The position numbers were made by a program, and so were the translations under genes. Below, in pieces: positions 9,305-21,600 of a DNA stretch of 64,000 nucleotides. The notes below the pieces were generated by a model. It did not search any database, was not told the origin of the DNA, and was given only the letters and a program-made list of their open reading frames with translations. This stretch comes from Bacillus bingmayongensis (GTDB lineage Bacteria; Bacillota; Bacilli; Bacillales; Bacillaceae_G): assembly GCF_000299035.1 (NCBI RefSeq), contig NZ_JH921517.1, positions 1,043,317-1,107,316 of the forward strand, in the 5' to 3' direction. The stretch's first letter is position 1. Each line of letters starts with the position of its first letter.

Positions 9305-10149
9305 AATATGTAGGTGTTGTTGGGGCCGGAGTTATGGGTGCCGATATGGCTCTAGATTTATCAATGAATGGTTATAAGGTTATATTAACTGACATAAATG
9401 AAGAAAAACTTCAAGATGCAGAAGAAAATATCAGGAAAACGTTCAAATTAGTGCAGCTAGTAAGAAAAAGAGTAGTTAAGCCCTCTCTTGAAGAGGTACT
9501 TGAAAATATTCATTTTAGTACAAATATTAACGATTTTGCAAGAGCAGAAATTATTATTGAAAATGTAACGGAAGATTGGTCGGTGAAACAAAAAATCTAT
9601 GAAAAATTAAGAGATATTTGTCATGAAAATACAATATATTTTGTAAATACAAGTTGCATTTCTATTACAAAGGTCGGAGCACTTATGCATTATCCAAATA
9701 AGGTAATCGGCGCTCATTTTATGAATCCTGTTCCTTTAAAAGAACTCGTTGAGGTAATTAAAGGCCATGAAACATCTGATGATACGGTTGAAACTACCAA
9801 ACACTTTCTAAAATCGTTTGGTAAAAATCCAGTTGTTGTAAATGATTTTCCTGGATTTGTTTCAAATCGTGTATTGATGTTGACTATTAATGAAAGTATC
9901 TGGACGGTTCAAGATCAAGTAGGAACACCGTATAATGTCGATAAAATCTTTCGAGATGGATTTGGGCATAAAATGGGACCCCTTGCAACAGCTGATTTAA
10001 TTGGTCTTGATACTATATTGAACTCACTTCTTGTATTATACGAAAGCTATAAAGACCCTAAATTCCGTCCGTGTCCGCTATTAGTAAAAATGGTTGATGC
10101 AGGTCAGCTTGGGAAAAAGTCAGGAAAAGGATTCTTTAGTTATGAGTGA
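9295..10149 (+). CDS. 3-hydroxyacyl-CoA dehydrogenase-like enzyme for hydroxymalonyl-ACP
   Basis: A 284-residue NAD-dependent dehydrogenase of the 3-hydroxybutyryl-CoA dehydrogenase family. GVVGAGVMGADMA at the N terminus is the Rossmann nucleotide-binding loop. The C-terminal domain carries the expected GAHFMNPVPLKELVE and NDFPGFVSNR blocks. In hydroxymalonyl- and methoxymalonyl-ACP pathways (ZmaG, FkbK/AsmI type) this enzyme oxidises the glyceryl-ACP hydroxyl to an aldehyde. Its neighbours are the other three members of that set: FkbH-like, ACP and acyl-CoA dehydrogenase. No O-methyltransferase is present, so the extender should be hydroxymalonyl rather than methoxymalonyl. A GGAGTGGTAGG ribosome site lies inside the end of the thioesterase gene. 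Confidence 0.9.
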   Translation: MEMKYVGVVGAGVMGADMALDLSMNGYKVILTDINEEKLQDAEENIRKTFKLVQLVRKRVVKPSLEEVLENIHFSTNINDFARAEIIIENVTEDWSVKQKIYEKLRDICHENTIYFVNTSCISITKVGALMHYPNKVIGAHFMNPVPLKELVEVIKGHETSDDTVETTKHFLKSFGKNPVVVNDFPGFVSNRVLMLTINESIWTVQDQVGTPYNVDKIFRDGFGHKMGPLATADLIGLDTILNSLLVLYESYKDPKFRPCPLLVKMVDAGQLGKKSGKGFFSYE

Positions 10150-10163
10150 AAGGAGAAAATGCT

Positions 10164-11219
10164 ATGAATAAAAAAGTGAAGTGCGTTGTATGGGATTTAG
10201 ATAATACATTATGGGAAGGTATCTTACTTGAGTCTGATGAGGTGAAATTAAAAGAATCAATGAAAGAAATATTAACTCAGCTTGATGAAAGAGGAATTTT
10301 ACATTCAATAGCAAGTAGAAATGATAAACAGACTGTTTTAAATAAACTGAAAGAATTTGGTATAGATCACTTCTTTTTATATCCTGAAATCAATTGGAAT
10401 GCTAAATCTACTTCAATAGACAAAATTAGCAAGAATTTAAACATTAATAAGGATACTCTTCTCTTTATTGATGACCAAGTGTTTGAAAGAGAAGAAGTTC
10501 AAAGTGTGCATCCAACTATAACATGTTGGGATGCAAAAAATTATAAAGATCTAATAGAAGATATAAGATTAAAACCTGATTTTATTACGGAAGATGCTAA
10601 AAGAAGAAGGGAAATGTATCTTGAGGATGATTGTAGAAAGAAGGATGAAGATAGCTTTGAAGGACCTTCTGAGCAATTTCTGGCTGGACTCAATTTGAAA
10701 TTTAGCATTATGCATGCTGAAGAAAATGATTTACGTCGAGCTGAAGAATTGACAGTTCGCACAAATCAATTAAATACAAGTGGTTATACGTATGATTATA
10801 AGGAATTAAATCATTTCAGAGTATCAGACTCACATATTTTACTCATTTGTGAGTTGGATGACAAGTATGGTTCATATGGAAAAATTGGTCTCTCTTTAAT
10901 AGAAGAAAAAAATAATGCATGGCATATTAAACTGCTGCTAATGTCATGCCGTGTCATGTCAAGAGGGGTCGGAACAATCTTATTAACAGCCATTTTAAAT
11001 GAAGCGAAAAAGCAAGGGAAAAAAGTATTTGCTGATTTTAAACAAACAGATCGTAATAGAGTAATGTATATCACATACAAGTTTGCTAACTTTAGAGAAG
11101 TATCATCAGATGCCGAAGGCTATATTTTATTTGAAAATGATCTAAACCAACTTCAAGCATATCCACCATATGTTGAAGTCGTATCAGATTTTGGAATGAA
11201 AATATCTGCAGGGAAATGA
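10164..11219 (+). CDS. FkbH-like glyceryl-ACP forming HAD enzyme
   Basis: A 351-residue HAD-superfamily FkbH homologue. It should take 1,3-bisphosphoglycerate, dephosphorylate it, and load a glyceryl group on the small ACP. The N-terminal DLDNTLWEG is the HAD nucleophile motif, ASRND is motif II, and FIDDQVFEREEV is motif III. The C-terminal GNAT-like half holds MSCRVMSRGVG, whose Cys is the expected acyl-carrying residue of the family. I start at the ATG preceded by AAAGGAGAAA, not at the ATG six codons upstream that overlaps the previous stop. A second FkbH domain exists inside the last PKS of the operon (see 36605-43045), so this free enzyme most likely serves the hydroxymalonyl route. Confidence 0.92.
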   Translation: MNKKVKCVVWDLDNTLWEGILLESDEVKLKESMKEILTQLDERGILHSIASRNDKQTVLNKLKEFGIDHFFLYPEINWNAKSTSIDKISKNLNINKDTLLFIDDQVFEREEVQSVHPTITCWDAKNYKDLIEDIRLKPDFITEDAKRRREMYLEDDCRKKDEDSFEGPSEQFLAGLNLKFSIMHAEENDLRRAEELTVRTNQLNTSGYTYDYKELNHFRVSDSHILLICELDDKYGSYGKIGLSLIEEKNNAWHIKLLLMSCRVMSRGVGTILLTAILNEAKKQGKKVFADFKQTDRNRVMYITYKFANFREVSSDAEGYILFENDLNQLQAYPPYVEVVSDFGMKISAGK

Positions 11220-11246
11220 AATTAATAAAAGCGAGGAGAATGACTA

Positions 11247-11516
11247 ATGAATCTTCATGAAAGAGTGAGAGAATATATTGAGAAAAATCTAGTTGTTTTT
11301 GATGAGGAAATAAATTTATCAAATGATAGTCATATTTTTGAGATGGGATTCGTCAATTCCCTGTTTGCAATGAAGCTTGTAAACTATTTAGAACAGGATT
11401 TCGGATTTGAGTTAGATAATCAGGATTTAAATATTGCGAATTTTAGTACAGTCAATCGAATTGTTGCGCTTATAGAAAAAAAACAGACAGGAGCGAACGT
11501 TCATGAAAATAGCTGA
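11247..11516 (+). CDS. acyl carrier protein for hydroxymalonyl extender
   Basis: An 89-residue stand-alone carrier protein. The phosphopantetheine Ser lies in MGFVNSLFAMKLV near residue 38. This variant of the DSL motif lacks the usual Asp and is typical of the FkbJ/AsmK/ZmaD type carriers that hold glyceryl and hydroxymalonyl units. The protein is acidic and helical, as expected. It sits between the FkbH gene and the acyl-CoA dehydrogenase gene, which completes the tethered pathway. A GCGAGGAGAATG ribosome site precedes the ATG. The next gene starts before this one ends. Confidence 0.93.
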   Translation: MNLHERVREYIEKNLVVFDEEINLSNDSHIFEMGFVNSLFAMKLVNYLEQDFGFELDNQDLNIANFSTVNRIVALIEKKQTGANVHENS

Positions 11517-12645
11517 AAAGAAAACGGATATTATTGAAGAAATTCGTCAGTATTGTGCAGAGAAGATTAGACCTTTTGCAGGGGATTTTGATGAGAAGGA
11601 AACTGTACCTAGGGAACTATTAAATGATATGGGAAGAAGAGGTTATTTTGCAGCGAATATTCCGGAAACTTACAACGGACTTGGGCTTAATCCTATTGAA
11701 TATGGTTTGTTTACTGAACAAATTGGTAAAGCGTGTTGTAACATTCGGACATTGACTACTGTGAATTCATTAGTTAGTGAATCTTTGTTAAGATACGGAA
11801 CAGAACAGCAGAAAAAAGAATGGCTGGTTCCAGTAGCAAGGGGAATGAAAATAGGAGCGTTTGCATTATCTGAGCCGAATATTGGCTCAGATGCTACTAA
11901 TGTCGAAACTACTTATTATAGTCAAGGAAATGAATACATCATAAATGGAGTTAAGAAATGGATTTCTTTTGGAGCAATTGCTGATTTTTTTATTGTAATT
12001 GCAAGGAATGGCAAAGAGGTTACTGCTTTTCTTGTTGATAGATATCAGAGTGGGGTAGATGTAAAACGGATTTCTGGTATGATGGCGAATCGTGCTTCAT
12101 ATCTTGCAGAAATTAATTTTAATCAAGTAAGAGTGTCGGAGCAACAAATACTCGGCCCATTGGGGGGAGGATTTAATCACATTGTTTCTTTAGCTTTGGA
12201 TCATGGGAGATATAGTGTGGCATGGGCGGGTCTTGCTATAGCACAAGAGGCTGTTGATACTATGGTTACTTACTCAAGAAAAAGAACTCAGTTCGGAGAG
12301 AAATTATACAAGCATCAGTTAATTAAAGGGATGATTGGCGACGCTGTAACGCGGCTTCACGGTGCACGTGCATTATGTTTGAAAGCTGGACAAATGAGAA
12401 TGTCTCAAGATCCAGATGCAATAATAGAAACATCTATAGCTAAATATTTCACGTCAAAAATAGCAGTAGATATTACAAATGAAAATATACAAATTCATGG
12501 AGGGATTGGTATTAGTAAGGAATGTTCCGCAGAGAGACTGTATAGAGAAGCAAAGGTTCTAGAAATCATTGAGGGAACTTCTCAAATTCAGCAACAGATC
12601 ATTGCAAATTATGGACTAAGAAAATATTTCGTCAAGCATATATAG
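11503..12645 (+). CDS. acyl-CoA dehydrogenase-like oxidase for hydroxymalonyl-ACP
   Basis: A 380-residue flavoprotein of the acyl-CoA dehydrogenase family (FkbI/AsmJ/ZmaE type), proposed to oxidise the C3 aldehyde on the carrier to the carboxylate and so finish hydroxymalonyl-ACP. Family blocks are clear: FALSEPNIGSDA near 125 (FAD/substrate loop), NGVKKWISFG near 152, RTQFGEKLYKHQLIKGM near 268, and IQIHGGIGISKEC with EGTSQIQ near the C terminus. The length matches the family. It overlaps the ACP gene by 14 bases and is followed 19 bases later by the large NRPS-PKS gene that would use the extender. Presence of all four pathway genes makes the substrate assignment strong. Confidence 0.9.
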   Translation: MKIAEKKTDIIEEIRQYCAEKIRPFAGDFDEKETVPRELLNDMGRRGYFAANIPETYNGLGLNPIEYGLFTEQIGKACCNIRTLTTVNSLVSESLLRYGTEQQKKEWLVPVARGMKIGAFALSEPNIGSDATNVETTYYSQGNEYIINGVKKWISFGAIADFFIVIARNGKEVTAFLVDRYQSGVDVKRISGMMANRASYLAEINFNQVRVSEQQILGPLGGGFNHIVSLALDHGRYSVAWAGLAIAQEAVDTMVTYSRKRTQFGEKLYKHQLIKGMIGDAVTRLHGARALCLKAGQMRMSQDPDAIIETSIAKYFTSKIAVDITNENIQIHGGIGISKECSAERLYREAKVLEIIEGTSQIQQQIIANYGLRKYFVKHI

Positions 12646-12664
12646 GCAGAACGGAGATGATCTT

Positions 12665-15600
12665 GTGAGTGATAAAGTGGAAAAATTAAATCGAACAAAT
12701 ATAGAGAATATGCTTGGCTTAACAACAATACAAGAAGGTTTACTTTTTCATCATTTGATGGAGCCAGACGGTGATGCATATTTTGAACAAATGTTTTTAC
12801 AAATTAAAGGGCAGATAGATCAAAGTTATTTTAAAGAGGCCTGGAAACTGACTGTTGAGAATAACGAAATGTTGAGAACTCTATTTAGATGGAAAGAAGT
12901 AATGAAGCCTGTACAAATTATTTTGAAAGAAAACACGGTGGATATTCGATATGTTGACTTATCTAATCGAAACGAAATTGATGTAAAACAGCTGAAGGAA
13001 GAAGTATTATCCCAAGATAGAAAAGAACGATTTAATCTTCAAGACGTACCTTTTCGTATTACCATTTGTAAAATAAGTGAAGAGAATAGTTGGATTATAG
13101 TCAGCTTTCATCATATTTTAATGGATGGTTGGAGCATGGGAATTGTACTAAGTGAATGGATGGAAGCATATAAAAACCTCACTGAAGGACAGGAAGTAAA
13201 GTTTTTGACAAAACCTTCTTATCAAGCTTTTGTCAAGTGGCAACAAGATCAGGTACGAAAAAAAGGTAAACAAGAAGAGTATTGGAAGAAATTATTTAAA
13301 GGATGGGAACCTGTAAGGTTGATGTCTAAAACAGAAGGGTCTGTTCAAAAAAGCGGACGGTTTTCTAAACATGAAATGCAATTATCAGCATCACAGGTAA
13401 AGGCTCTTCGAGAATTTGCGTCTGAAAATCAAGTGACATTAGCTTCGGTTGTTTATAGTGTATGGGGATTTCTTCTTATGAGGTATTCAGATCAAGAAGA
13501 TGTTGTTTTTGGTACAACCGTTTCGGGGAGAAATATTGAATTGCAGGGTATTGAAAAAATGACGGGGTTGTTTATTAATACATTACCATTACGTATGCAC
13601 GCTCATGCGCGATCCACAGTATTGGATTTTATACAAACCGTAAATAAGCAAACAAAAACAAGAAACGAGTATGAACACACACCTCTATCTGATTTGAAAG
13701 TATACGCAGGAGTTACAGCTGAGCAGCAATTATTTGAATCAAATGTCGTCATTGAAAATTATCCGATTGATCAAGTACTGAAAAGTAGTGATCATCCACT
13801 TTCAATTTATCATTTTGAAATGTTTGAGCAGACAGAATTGGATTTAACTTTAAGTGTGCAGGCATTTAATGAAAATATCCATCTCTCGTATATCTATAAT
13901 CCTGCTGTGTTTACAAGTAATCAAATGAAAATGATAAGTGAACACTTTACTCGCTTATTGTCTAATGTATTAAGGCATCCAGAGTATTCAGTTCCACAGC
14001 TCCAAATGCTGACAGAGACAGAAAAAGAATATCAACTCAATCAGATTTGTAAATATGATGGTCTCACAGGTTATGAAGAGCGAACTGTTATTGATATGTT
14101 TGAAGAGCAAGTGAAAAAAACCCCAAAAGCCAAGGCAATTGAATTTGGTTCAGAACAATTGACGTATGAGGAACTAAACAAAAAGGTTAATCAATTTGCT
14201 TATTTTTTAAAGAGAAAAGGTGTCTTGCCAGAACAAAGAATAGGTATTATGACGGAACATTCTATTGAAATGGTCATTGCTTGCCTAGCTATTTTAAAAA
14301 CAGGTGCTGCCTATGTTCCGATTGATCCAGATTATCCAAGAGAAAGAATTGAATATTTATTAAATGATAGTGGAGTAAAGATTCTTTTAACCCAGGAAAT
14401 GAATAATGTTACATATTCATACAATGGTATGAAATTTGATATTAAAAATCGAGAGTTATATCAAGGAAATGATGAAAATCCAGCTAAAAATTACGGTTCT
14501 CAAAATATTGCATACTGTATCTATACTTCAGGTACGACAGGTAGACCGAAAGGAGTATTAGTTAAGCATTTAGGTCTTGAAAATTATATTGATTGGGCAG
14601 CAAAGAAATATGTTCGAGGAGAAAAAAGAGATTTTGCATTATACACTTCTCTTGCATTTGATTTAACAATAACATCTATTTTCACGCCACTTGTCACGGG
14701 GAATACGATTATTATTTATCATCATAATAACCGCCAGTTGCTTGTCGAACATATTTTGAGAGACAATCGTGCTCATGTTATGAAATTAACACCATCTCAT
14801 TTGTATTTTATTAAGGATTTACAGTTTCCAAACAGTGCGATGAAGTGTTTCATTTTAGGTGGTGAACAATTAGAAACATCATTGGCTAAGAAGATTGAAA
14901 AAAACTTTGACCATCAGGTTGAGATTTTCAATGAATACGGACCAACTGAAACAGTAGTTGGGTGTACGAGTTATCTCTATTCTTCGACTAAAGATCATAA
15001 TGTGGATGTACCAATTGGACTTCCAGCTACCCAAACAGACATTTATATACTGGATCGTCATATGAATTTATTGCCTCAAGGTATGATAGGTGAATTATAT
15101 ATTGGGGGAAAAGGTGTAGCTAGGGGATATTTAGGAAGAGATGAATTAACAAAAGAGCGATTCGTTGAAAATCCGTTCAAGCCAGGTGAAAGGCTGTATA
15201 AAACTGGAGATGCTGCTTGTTTTATACCTGATGGAAATATTCGATTTTTGGGAAGAAAAGATGAGCAAATTAAGTTGAGAGGCTATCGTATTGAAATCGG
15301 TGAGATTGAACATTGGCTCAATACATATGAGAAGATCAAATCAGCAGCAGTTGCTGTGAAAATAGATCCATCAGAAACTCCTTGTCTTGTTGCTTATTTT
15401 ACATCAAGTCAATCAGTGAAGCAAAAAGAATTACGTGATTATTTAAGTCGTTATTTACCGGAATATATGGTCCCGTCACATTTTATAGCAGTAGATACAA
15501 TGCCTCTTACGGCAAATGGAAAACTGGATAAAAAGGCTTTACCAGCCATCAATAAGACTGTACGAAAAGAAGATGAGGCTGAACCTAATTCTGATACAAC

Positions 15601-18600
15601 AAAAATTATTCAAGAGATTTGGCACAATGTGCTTGGTGTGGCTAATATTGGTGTTCATGATAAGTTTTTTGAAATTGGTGGAAATTCTTTGAATCTCATT
15701 CAAGTTAATCAGCAATTATCAAAAAAGATGGGGAAAGATATTCCGATGGTCGAAATGTTTCGCAGGCCGACGATTTTTACGCTTGCTGATTACTTATTGG
15801 GAGTAGAACAAGAACCAAGCGAGAAAAAAGATACTACAGATAAACCAATACATGTCAGAAAAGCGAATGAACACATCGCAATTATTGGTATGGCAGGCCG
15901 TTTCCCAGGAGCAAAAAACTTAGATGAGTTTTGGGAGAATCTTCGAGGGGGAGTAGAATCTATTTCCTTCTTTACAGATGAGGAATTATTGGAAGCGGGT
16001 ATTGATAAACAAACATTAGATAGACCTGATTATGTAAAAGCAAAAGGAATTATAGAAGGTCCTGATTTATTTGATGCTCCTTTTTTCGGATATTCACCAG
16101 TACAAGTTGAGATGATGGATCCTCAAATTCGTTTGCTTCATGAGTATGCATGGAAAGCGTTAGAGGATGCAGGTTGTGTTTCTACTGAGTACCATGGGAA
16201 AATTGGATTGTTTACTGGCTCATCATCTAATTTTCAGTGGATTCAGCGTTTTGCTAAATCTTTGGATGGGAGTATGTCTGAGCTTTTTGAAATAGGTTCT
16301 TTAAATGATACTTATACTGTTAGTACGCGTATTGCTCATAAGTTGAATTTAAAAGGTCCAGCTATAACGCTACAGACAGCTTGCTCAACTTCTTTAGTGG
16401 CGCTGCATTTGGCATGTCAATCTATCTTAAATGGTGAATCGGATGTAGCACTTGCAGGTGGGGTCTCAATTCTTCATCCTGTCACATCAGGATATATTTA
16501 TCAGGAAAATATGGTGAAATCTCCAGATGGACATTGCCGCGCATTTGACCAAGCCGCAAATGGAACGGTTGGGGGAGATGGGGTAGGCTTTGTGGTATTA
16601 AAATCGCTTAGCCAGGCATTAGCAGACGGGGATCAAATACATGCAGTGGTAAAAGGTTCGGCTATTAATAATGATGGAGATCAAAAAATCGGCTACAATG
16701 CACCAAGTGTCCAAGGACAGATGCAGGTCATACAAGAGGCGATTACTATGGCTAACATTAATCCAGAAACAATTAACTATGTAGAGACACATGGTACAGG
16801 TACTGCTCTAGGAGATCCGATTGAGATAGATGCATTGACCAAAGCTTTTCAAACAAATAAACGAAGATTTTGCAGAATTGGCTCTGTTAAAACCAATATT
16901 GGTCATCTTGATGCGGCAGCAGGAATAGCTGGTTTAATCAAAACAGTTCTTTCATTAAAAAATAAGCATTACGTTCCAAGTCTTCATTTTAAACAGGCAA
17001 ATCCTAATATCGACTTTGAAAACAGTCCGTTCTTTGTCAATGATCAACTTACGCCATGGGAAAAAAACAGTACGCCACGTCGAGCTGGTATCAGCTCATT
17101 TGGAATGGGGGGGACAAATGCTCATGTGATTTTGGAGGAAGCACCATCGTGTAAAAGAAAAGAAAATCCAAGATCTTACCAGCTGTTTCCTTTATCAGCT
17201 AAAACGAGGACTGGTCTTGAAAAGATGAAAAAAGATTTATTACATCATATTGAAAGTAATGAGAATTTGAATATCACAGATGCTTCATATACTTTACAAA
17301 CTGGAAGAAAGCATTTTGACTATAAACAAATATTTGTTGCAAAGGATAGGGAAGAGGCTGTCCGTTTGCTTACACAAAGTCAAGAGCGAGGTATTGGTTC
17401 GATTACTCATACTCAGCAAAATAAGGAAAAAAAGTTGGTGTTCATGTTTTCAGGCCAAGGTAGTCAGTACGTGAATATGGGGCTTAATCTTTACCGGGAG
17501 GAACCTCTATTTAAAAAAACGATGGATGCTTGTTTTCAGGAGTTTTACAATATCACAGGTGAAAGATTAGAAATGATTTTATATCCTGATAAACAGCATG
17601 AAGAAACAGCATTCAAAAAGATTTTAGAAACAAAATATGCCCAACCGGCGATCTTTTCAATTGAATATGCACTAGCAGTTCTGTTAATGAATTGGGGAAT
17701 GCGTCCTTGGACCATGATTGGGTACAGTTTTGGAGAGTTAACGGCTGCAACATTATCAGGAGTTTTTACATTATGTGATGCTATGAAACTGATCTGCCTA
17801 AGAGGACAATCCATGCAAGAAGCACCAAAGGGAGCTATGCTAAGTGTCCCGCTTCCGGAAAAAGAAATTCAAGCCTTGCTTCCTGAACAAATATCATTAG
17901 CTGTAGTAAACGATTCCTCCTGTATTGTATCTGGTTTGGAGGAAGAAATTTTCGCCTTTGAAGAACAGTTAAAACAGAAGAAATTACTGTGCATGCGCCT
18001 AAAGGGTTCTATTGCAGCACATTCTCATGTAATGGCTCATGCGGCTAAAGTCTTCGGAGAACAAGCAAAACATATGTCATATCAGAAGCCTAAAATTCCG
18101 TTCTTCTCTAATTTAACAGGTGATTGGATGACTGATAAAGATGCCGTAAACTGTGAATACTGGATGAAGCATATGACTGAGCCTGTTCGGTTCGCAGAAG
18201 GTATTCAGAAATTGTCAAATTATGAAGATATTATATTTATCGAGATTGGCCCTGGACAAGATTTAAGTGTTTTGGTGAAGAGGTCTTTAAAGATAGAGAA
18301 AAATCAACAAGCATGTAATATGCTAAGGCATGCGAAGCAATCTATGTCGGATGTTCAATTTTTACTCGGGAAAATTGGAATGCTTTGGATGCACGGTACT
18401 AAAATAGATTGGATCAGTTTCCATTTAAATAGAAACCCAGGAAAAATTTCATTGCCGACTTATCCGTTTGAAAAAGAATCTTTTTGGTATGAAACAAATA
18501 AAAGTCCGGTACCACCTGTAATTTCATCAGAAGGTGTGAAGAAGCCATTGAGGGATTGGTTCTATATGCCTCAGTGGAAAAAAGAAATTTTACCATTTTC

Positions 18601-21600
18601 CTCACAAGGCCAAGGTAATAATGAATGCGTACTAATTTTTATGGAAGAAACGGCCTTTGCACAACAGCTGATAACTGAAGTCACAAAGGTTCAAGATCAT
18701 TGCATTATTGTGCAAAAGGGGAGTCATTTTAATAAACATGAAAATAACTTGTATACCATTCGTCCGGATTCAGCTGATGATTATCAACAATTGTTTGATT
18801 CTTTAATAAAAGATGATAACCATATTTCTCGTGTAATACACTTGTGGGGGCTAGCTGAAAGGGATACTAAGGTTGAAACGCCTGAGTGGACTAAGCAAAT
18901 GCAAAGTGAATGTTTTTATTCACTACTTTACTTAGGACAAGTTTTAAAAAAGAGAGTAATAGATCAAGAGGTTCATATCACTGTCTTATCCTCACTTGCT
19001 TACTATATCGGAGGAGAAACGGTTCTATATCCGGAAAAAGCGCTTCATCTAGGGCCGAGTATGGTAATTTCGCAGGAATCACCGCTTCTTCATTATAGAA
19101 TTATAGATATTGATAAACAGCAGATAGGAACGTGGAAGGAAGAGAAGTTGCTGAAGCTATTACAAGAAGAATTTTTGAGAGACAAGGGAAGTATATTAAC
19201 AGTTTATAGAGATAATAAACGGTACATTAGAGATTACGTTCAAACAGCTCTCCCTTCACAATCTATGAAAGGTAATATAGGGCATTTAAAACAGAACGGT
19301 GTGTATATATTGATAGGTGGATTGGGCTTTATTGGTTTGAATTTGGCACAAACATTGGCGGAAAAGACCCAAGGAAAACTTATTCTGACAAGTAGATCAG
19401 GACTTCCTCCAAGGAAAGAATGGCAGTTATTAATTGAGTCGCACTCTCAAGATGACCCTATTGTTAAAAAAATAATGAAAGTGAAGGCGATTGAAGAAGC
19501 TGGAGCACAAGTCATAATTGCTGCATTAGATGTCGGCAAAGAAGAGGATATAAATGAAGTGGTTCAGTTGGCGGAACGTACATTTGGAATGGTAAATGGT
19601 GTTATATATGCTGCAGGGGTAACTGGGGAACAATCATTTAGAATGATAGAACAAACAGACAAGGCATTTTCCGAAGCACATCTCCAAGCTAAAATGAACG
19701 GTGTTCTTTTGTTAGAAAAAGTTTTAAGAGATCGTCCGCTTGATTTTTGTATATTGCTTTCGTCTTTGTCACCCATTTTAGGTGGGCTTGGTTTCACTGC
19801 TTATACGGCTGTCAATCAATTCATAGATACTTTTGTGTATCAACACAACTTAAATCATCCTGTGCCATGGACTTCATTGAATTTTGACGGATGGGAATTT
19901 GAAGATGGAAAAAATCCTGATATACCAATCGCGAAAAATTTACAAGAGACGTTGATTCGTGCAAATGAAGGAAGAAATGTATTTGAAATAATTTTAAGAT
20001 TAGGACATTTCGATCAAATTATTGTTTCAGCAACCAATTTACAGGAACGTATTGATAAATATGTGGATCGTTTACAGTTATCAGGGGAAAAGGATACAAA
20101 AGAAAAGCTTCCTTTATATGATCGTCCGGAGATATCTACTGAATATATGGAACCAGTTACTGTTTTAGAAAAAGAGTTGAGTATTTACTGGCAGAATTTC
20201 TTTAAAATCAGTCAAATTGGTATTGATGACGATTTCTTTGAGATGGGTGGTGACTCATTAAAAGCAATTAATTTTATATCCATTATCCATAAAGCATTCA
20301 GTGTTGTAATACCATTACCAGAATTCTTTAAAATACCAACAATTAGGGAAATGGCTCAATACTTGAGCGGAGCAGAGAAAAAGACATATCAAATTATTGA
20401 AAAAGCGCCGCAAAAGGATTTTTATCCACTTTCTTCAGCTCAGAAGCGACTCTATCTTGTACAGCAATTTGATAAAACGAGCACTGGTTATAATGAATTT
20501 ACTGCTGGAAGAATAGTGGGAAAACTGAACATGGAAAAATTAGAGCGTACATTTATGAAATTAATCAAGCGGCATGAAAGTTTAAGAACTTCATTTGTCG
20601 TAATAGATGGTGTACCTGTTCAAAAAATTGAGGATAATGTTGAGTTTCATGTTGAATTCTTTGATTTATCAGATATAAACGATCAATTAAAGTCTGAACA
20701 AAGTCAAAAGGAAGTTATTAATCAATTTTTAAAGCCTTTTGAATTGGAACAAGCACCGTTGATGCGAACGGGCGTAATGAAGGTTACTGAAAATGAGTAT
20801 GTGTTGATGCTTGACATGCACCACATTATCTCTGACGGGTTATCGCAGGATATTTTAATTAGTGAGTTTATGGATTTGTATGATGGAAAGGAATTAACTT
20901 CTTTAGAGCTTCAGTACAAAGACTTCTCTGAGTGGCAAAATCAGATGCTTGCATCAAATGAACTTAACAAGCTAGGTGAATACTGGATAAAAAGGCTTGA
21001 AGGTGCACCTGTTTTGCAGCTTCCTACTGATTATAAAAGACCGGAAGTAAAAAGCTTTACAGGAGCCCATTATCAATTTCGGATTAGTAAGGAAGAATTA
21101 ACGGCATTTAAGCGAATAATCGCAAAGGAAGATGCAACGCTGTTTATGGGGATCTTGACGATTTATCAAATATTGCTTCATAAGCTTACTGGTCAATCAG
21201 ATATTGTAGTTGGTGTTCCTGTTGCAGGAAGAAAACAAGAGGAGCTTCAGAAGATTATAGGCATTTTTGTCAATATGCTTCCTCTGCGGTTCTATCCTAA
21301 AAAAGAAATGACGTTTATAGATCTTTTACGTCATGTAAGGCAGCTGGTGATCGAAGATTTTGAACATCAAGACTATCAATATGAAAATATGGTTCGAGAT
21401 TTAAAATTAAAACGAGATATGAGTAGAAACCTTATATTTGATGTCGTGTTTGCTCTTCAAAACCTAAACCAGCCTGAATTGGAGATAGAGGGAATTAAGC
21501 TTCATGACTATAAATATGAAACAGCAGTTTCTCGGTTTGACTTATTATGGATTGTAACTGAGGAAGATGGGCTATCAGCTGTCATTGAATATAATACGGA

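Noticed and set aside
1611-12645. Zwittermicin A cluster
   Set aside because: The acyl-D-Asn module, peptidase and hydroxymalonyl set are shared, but aminomalonyl-ACP genes, a zmaR-type acetyltransferase and the ureidoalanine parts are absent, and the PKS pattern differs.
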